Assembly (NCBI GenBank): GCA_048270425.1
Contig: JBLWSY010000001.1
Span: forward strand, 434,001-498,000
DNA: 64,000 bases
Direction of reading: 5' to 3'
DNA from: Oceanospirillum sp048270425
GTDB lineage: Bacteria; Pseudomonadota; Gammaproteobacteria; Pseudomonadales; Halomonadaceae
Both the position numbers and the translations under genes were made by a program. How positions within the stretch are numbered: position 1 is the stretch's first letter; every line of letters starts with the position of its first letter. The notes beneath the pieces were generated by a model that made no database searches, was not told the DNA's origin, and worked only from the letters and a program-made list of their open reading frames with translations. Below, piece by piece: positions 62,356 to 64,000 of this stretch.

Positions 62356-62770
62356 GCCCTATGTCATGGCATTAACGGAACAGGTTGAACAGTATCTTTC
62401 CGGTTTGGATGAACTCAGTGATTTTCTGAAACAGCGTACATTGAGTTTTAACGAGCGCAGTGCTGCAGAACGAGGGCTTCAGGTTATTGTTGAGGCTGCT
62501 ATTGGCTGCTCAAAGCATTACCTTAAGTCCCGGGGCAAGCCGGTTCCCTCCGAGGCGCGCGCCAGTATTGAGCGTGTGTATGAAAGCCTGATGCTCTCTG
62601 AGCCGGATATTAACGATATTCGAGGCTCCATTGGTATGCGCAACGCAATTATCTATGATTATCTGAATCTGGATTGGGGCAAGCTCGAAGTCGTCTTGCG
62701 TAATAAGAAATACCACCGGGTATCGGATTACATTCGCAAAGTAACTTCTGAACTGTTATCCAAGTCCTAA
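62324..62770 (+). CDS. hepT: HepT-like HEPN protein with altered catalytic motif
   Basis: A 148-residue all-alpha HEPN protein of the HepT/DUF86 type (FLKQRTLSFNERSAAERGLQ, VEAAIGCSKHYLKSRGKPVP). In active HepT the RNase motif is RX4HXY. Here it is R106-NAII-Y111-D-Y113: the His is Tyr (TAT, one base from CAT), while the Tyr that is AMPylated in HepT is retained. RNase activity is therefore doubtful. ATG 62324 is chosen; ATG 62366 is possible. It overlaps the mntA-like gene, and they are surely co-transcribed. Confidence 0.82.
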   Translation: MSTSKTGLVFEPYVMALTEQVEQYLSGLDELSDFLKQRTLSFNERSAAERGLQVIVEAAIGCSKHYLKSRGKPVPSEARASIERVYESLMLSEPDINDIRGSIGMRNAIIYDYLNLDWGKLEVVLRNKKYHRVSDYIRKVTSELLSKS

Positions 62771-63021
62771 TCATTCATATATCTCCACCACACATAACAC
62801 ATCATCAGGCTATTTTTTAGCGCCGGGCTGGCAACTTTAGGCAACTCTGGATTAACCGGTTTCAGGTAAACACGATTGCCACTGCCTTTGTAGGGAATAT
62901 CCAGTTGTTTGGGGTTGATAGATACGCCTTGGTGCTTCAAGTGTGTTACCAGAGGGTTGTCTGAGCGGATAATGGCTTTATGGGTTTGACTCCTTGCTAA
63001 GCGTGCCAGTACAGGCGGCAA
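62767..63021 (-). CDS. Unrecognised small protein, uncertain start
   Basis: An 84-residue frame reading KGSGNRVYLKPVNPELPKVA and ending ALKNSLMMCYVWWRYMND. The coding character seems real, but the only start is TTG 63021, with a weak GGTGAG, overlapping the membrane-protein fragment upstream. No family is recognised. It may be truncated. It converges on, and overlaps by 4 nt, the HEPN gene. Confidence 0.4.
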   Translation of the reverse strand: MPPVLARLARSQTHKAIIRSDNPLVTHLKHQGVSINPKQLDIPYKGSGNRVYLKPVNPELPKVASPALKNSLMMCYVWWRYMND

Positions 63022-63228
63022 TACTCACCACCGTAAGCAGTGCCCAGGAAGAGAAGCAGAGCAGGGCAGATGCCCGATAACCCTGCACCCAACGACGCAG
63101 CCCAACCTCCACCGCACCATAAATCCAAGCGGTAGCCGCATCGTCCGCCAGCTGCAGCAGCAACGCACACAGAAAAAGCTGCTGGCCAGAAACAGAATGG
63201 CCGTAGTTAGCATCCAGATTGAACGCAT
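62978..63228 (-). pseudogene. Frameshifted small membrane protein
   Basis: ATG 63228 has an AGGAG site 7 bases upstream and begins MRSIWMLTTAILFLASSFF, a membrane helix. In that frame the following codons become Cys/Trp/Arg-rich and non-coding. A second frame reads ALLLQLADDAATAWIYGAVE, then VGLRRWVQGYRASALLCFSS, and ends at 62978 with a second helix. Joining them near 63172 (one base shift near the T5 run) would give a two-helix protein of about 83 residues. No family is recognised. A frameshift, sequencing error or overlapping genes are all possible. Confidence 0.4.
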
Positions 63229-63333
63229 GGGAAGGCTCCTTATTGGTGCGTTTAAGGTGGTTGTGTTAAAGCAATCCTTGATATGATGGTTTCTACTCTT
63301 TTTTAGAGACCAACCAACAAAAGGAATTGGACG

Positions 63334-63603
63334 ATGCAATCCAAAGAGATGTACGAAGCTACTTATAGACTTTTCATGGCCGAAGCAGGGCTGAAATACT
63401 CATTAACGGTATTTGCCGATCACCTTGGTGATCGTGAAGGCTATAAGGGTTTGGATGGAATGGAGAATATCTACTACTACCTGTGCCAAAAGCATAACTA
63501 CCTACCTGCTCAGGTGCGGGATATGTCTTACGAAGAAATCAGCTTGCTTTTAAGCCAAGAAATGCAGGGGTGGGGAATCCCTAAAGAGTTTCAGTTTGAT
63601 TGA
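63334..63603 (+). CDS. Unrecognised small soluble protein
   Basis: An 89-residue protein (MQSKEMYEATYRLFMAEAGL start) with AAGGAATTGG upstream. Mixed helical sequence with several Tyr (ENIYYYLCQKHNYLPAQVRD) and an acidic, Gln-rich C terminus (LLLSQEMQGWGIPKE). No membrane helix and no known family. It ends 13 nt inside the convergent gene. Likely a cargo gene of the tRNA-Val element. Confidence 0.6.
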   Translation: MQSKEMYEATYRLFMAEAGLKYSLTVFADHLGDREGYKGLDGMENIYYYLCQKHNYLPAQVRDMSYEEISLLLSQEMQGWGIPKEFQFD

Positions 63604-63785
63604 TCCTTGTCAGCTCGGATTAAATCGCGGGCTTTAAGCTCGCATAGCTTGGATTTAGTTAACAGAAGTTCTCGCTGAAGCCCTTTGTCGGGGTGTCCCT
63701 TGAGGCTATTAGCCTTCAAACGGTAGATATCCGCTTGAGCTTTTTGTTTCTGTATCCGATGGTCGATTTGGGCATTATTTTTCAT
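63591..63785 (-). CDS. Unrecognised small basic protein
   Basis: A 64-residue, Lys-rich, probably helical protein (IDHRIQKQKAQADIYRLKAN ... LLLTKSKLCELKARDLIRAD). AGGGA precedes ATG 63785. No family is recognised. It follows the 53-residue ORF at 63813-63974 on the same strand by 27 nt, so they may be co-transcribed. Confidence 0.55.
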   Translation of the reverse strand: MKNNAQIDHRIQKQKAQADIYRLKANSLKGHPDKGLQRELLLTKSKLCELKARDLIRADKDQSN

Positions 63786-63812
63786 GTGGCAGTCCCTGCT
63801 GTGGCGGCATCA

Positions 63813-63974
63813 CTAACGGCTCGTTCTTAAGCATCTGGATAGGGTTGCCGCCTGATCCTCAGGGATCGTCATGCGGAAAACCTTATCTGAACCCTCCTCA
63901 TTAAATGCCAAAGCAACACGGCCATTACGGGGCGGGTGAACACAGCGAAGGGTGCAAGCGATAGCGTCTTTCAT
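63813..63974 (-). CDS. Unrecognised 53-residue protein
   Basis: A small frame starting MKDAIACTLRCVHPPRNGRV and continuing FNEEGSDKVFRMTIPEDQAA to TLSRCLRTSR. AGAGG lies 8 nt before ATG 63974 (an in-frame ATG at 63980 is also possible). Codon use looks coding. The function is unknown. First gene of a probable two-gene minus-strand unit with 63591-63785. Confidence 0.5.
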   Translation of the reverse strand: MKDAIACTLRCVHPPRNGRVALAFNEEGSDKVFRMTIPEDQAATLSRCLRTSR

Positions 63975-64000
63975 GGTCATAACCTCTATATCAAAGATAA

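Noticed and set aside
1..64000. CRISPR arrays, complete insertion sequences, rRNA genes, intact prophage
   Set aside because: None seen: no regularly spaced repeats, no transposase with terminal repeats, no rRNA or phage structural genes.

Overview
The window reads as chromosomal DNA of a marine gammaproteobacterium, most likely of the Oceanospirillaceae or a close group. This is inferred from gene content: a ppsR/ppsA divergent pair, rnb, rraA, nudC, sbcDC, a PA2778/PA2779 pair, and DUF3010, DUF3015, DUF2947 and HopJ-family proteins, in moderate-GC DNA with strong Shine-Dalgarno sites and many classical terminators. No species can be named from the sequence alone. About 61 kb is dense, ordinary backbone. 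The last ~2.6 kb, after a tRNA-Val gene, looks like the edge of an integrated element.

Layout. 0.1-7 kb: crotonase, CHASE-GGDEF cyclase, MATE exporter, PPK2, PpnP, an MltC-like transglycosylase with a Tat-like signal, and a PilZ protein. 7-16 kb: ppsR and ppsA divergent, an abundant-type DUF3015 secreted protein, a DUF4105 protein, a lipoprotein hydrolase, RidA, DUF3010, nudC. 16-22 kb: sodium/solute symporter coupled to an atypical metallophosphoesterase, DUF2798, rnb (RNase II), a frameshifted small ORF, rraA. 22-34 kb: complete RND efflux operon (outer-membrane factor, adaptor, pump), ghrA, a DASS transporter, a radical SAM protein with a CX4CX2C motif, YkgJ-type cysteine cluster protein, ppiC, yjbQ, HopJ-family protein. 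34-41 kb: PAS-GGDEF, PAS-GGDEF-EAL, Aer-like chemoreceptor, small cytochrome c, DUF2947. 41-53 kb: sbcD-sbcC, the PA2779/PA2778 pair, a second RND adaptor/pump pair. 53-61 kb: small secreted protein, glycerate kinase behind a consensus CRP-type site, DUF3750 lipoprotein, a HisKA_2 histidine kinase with a multi-domain response regulator, and a peroxiredoxin. 61-64 kb: tRNA-Val(GAC), a decayed tyrosine-recombinase fragment, an MntA/HepT-type toxin-antitoxin pair whose toxin lacks the expected catalytic His, and several small unrecognised or broken ORFs.

How the genes work together. Cyclic-di-GMP signalling recurs: two likely active cyclases, one protein with an intact EAL domain, a PilZ receptor, and a response regulator whose GGDEF and EAL modules are both degenerate. 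Central carbon control is represented by ppsA with its regulator ppsR and by ghrA and glycerate kinase. RNA turnover is represented by rnb and rraA. No CRISPR array, complete insertion sequence or intact prophage is visible. The best candidates for something unusual are the symporter/atypical phosphoesterase pair, the radical SAM protein, the doubly degenerate response regulator, and the tRNA-Val element edge with its altered HEPN toxin. None amounts to a demonstrated new system.
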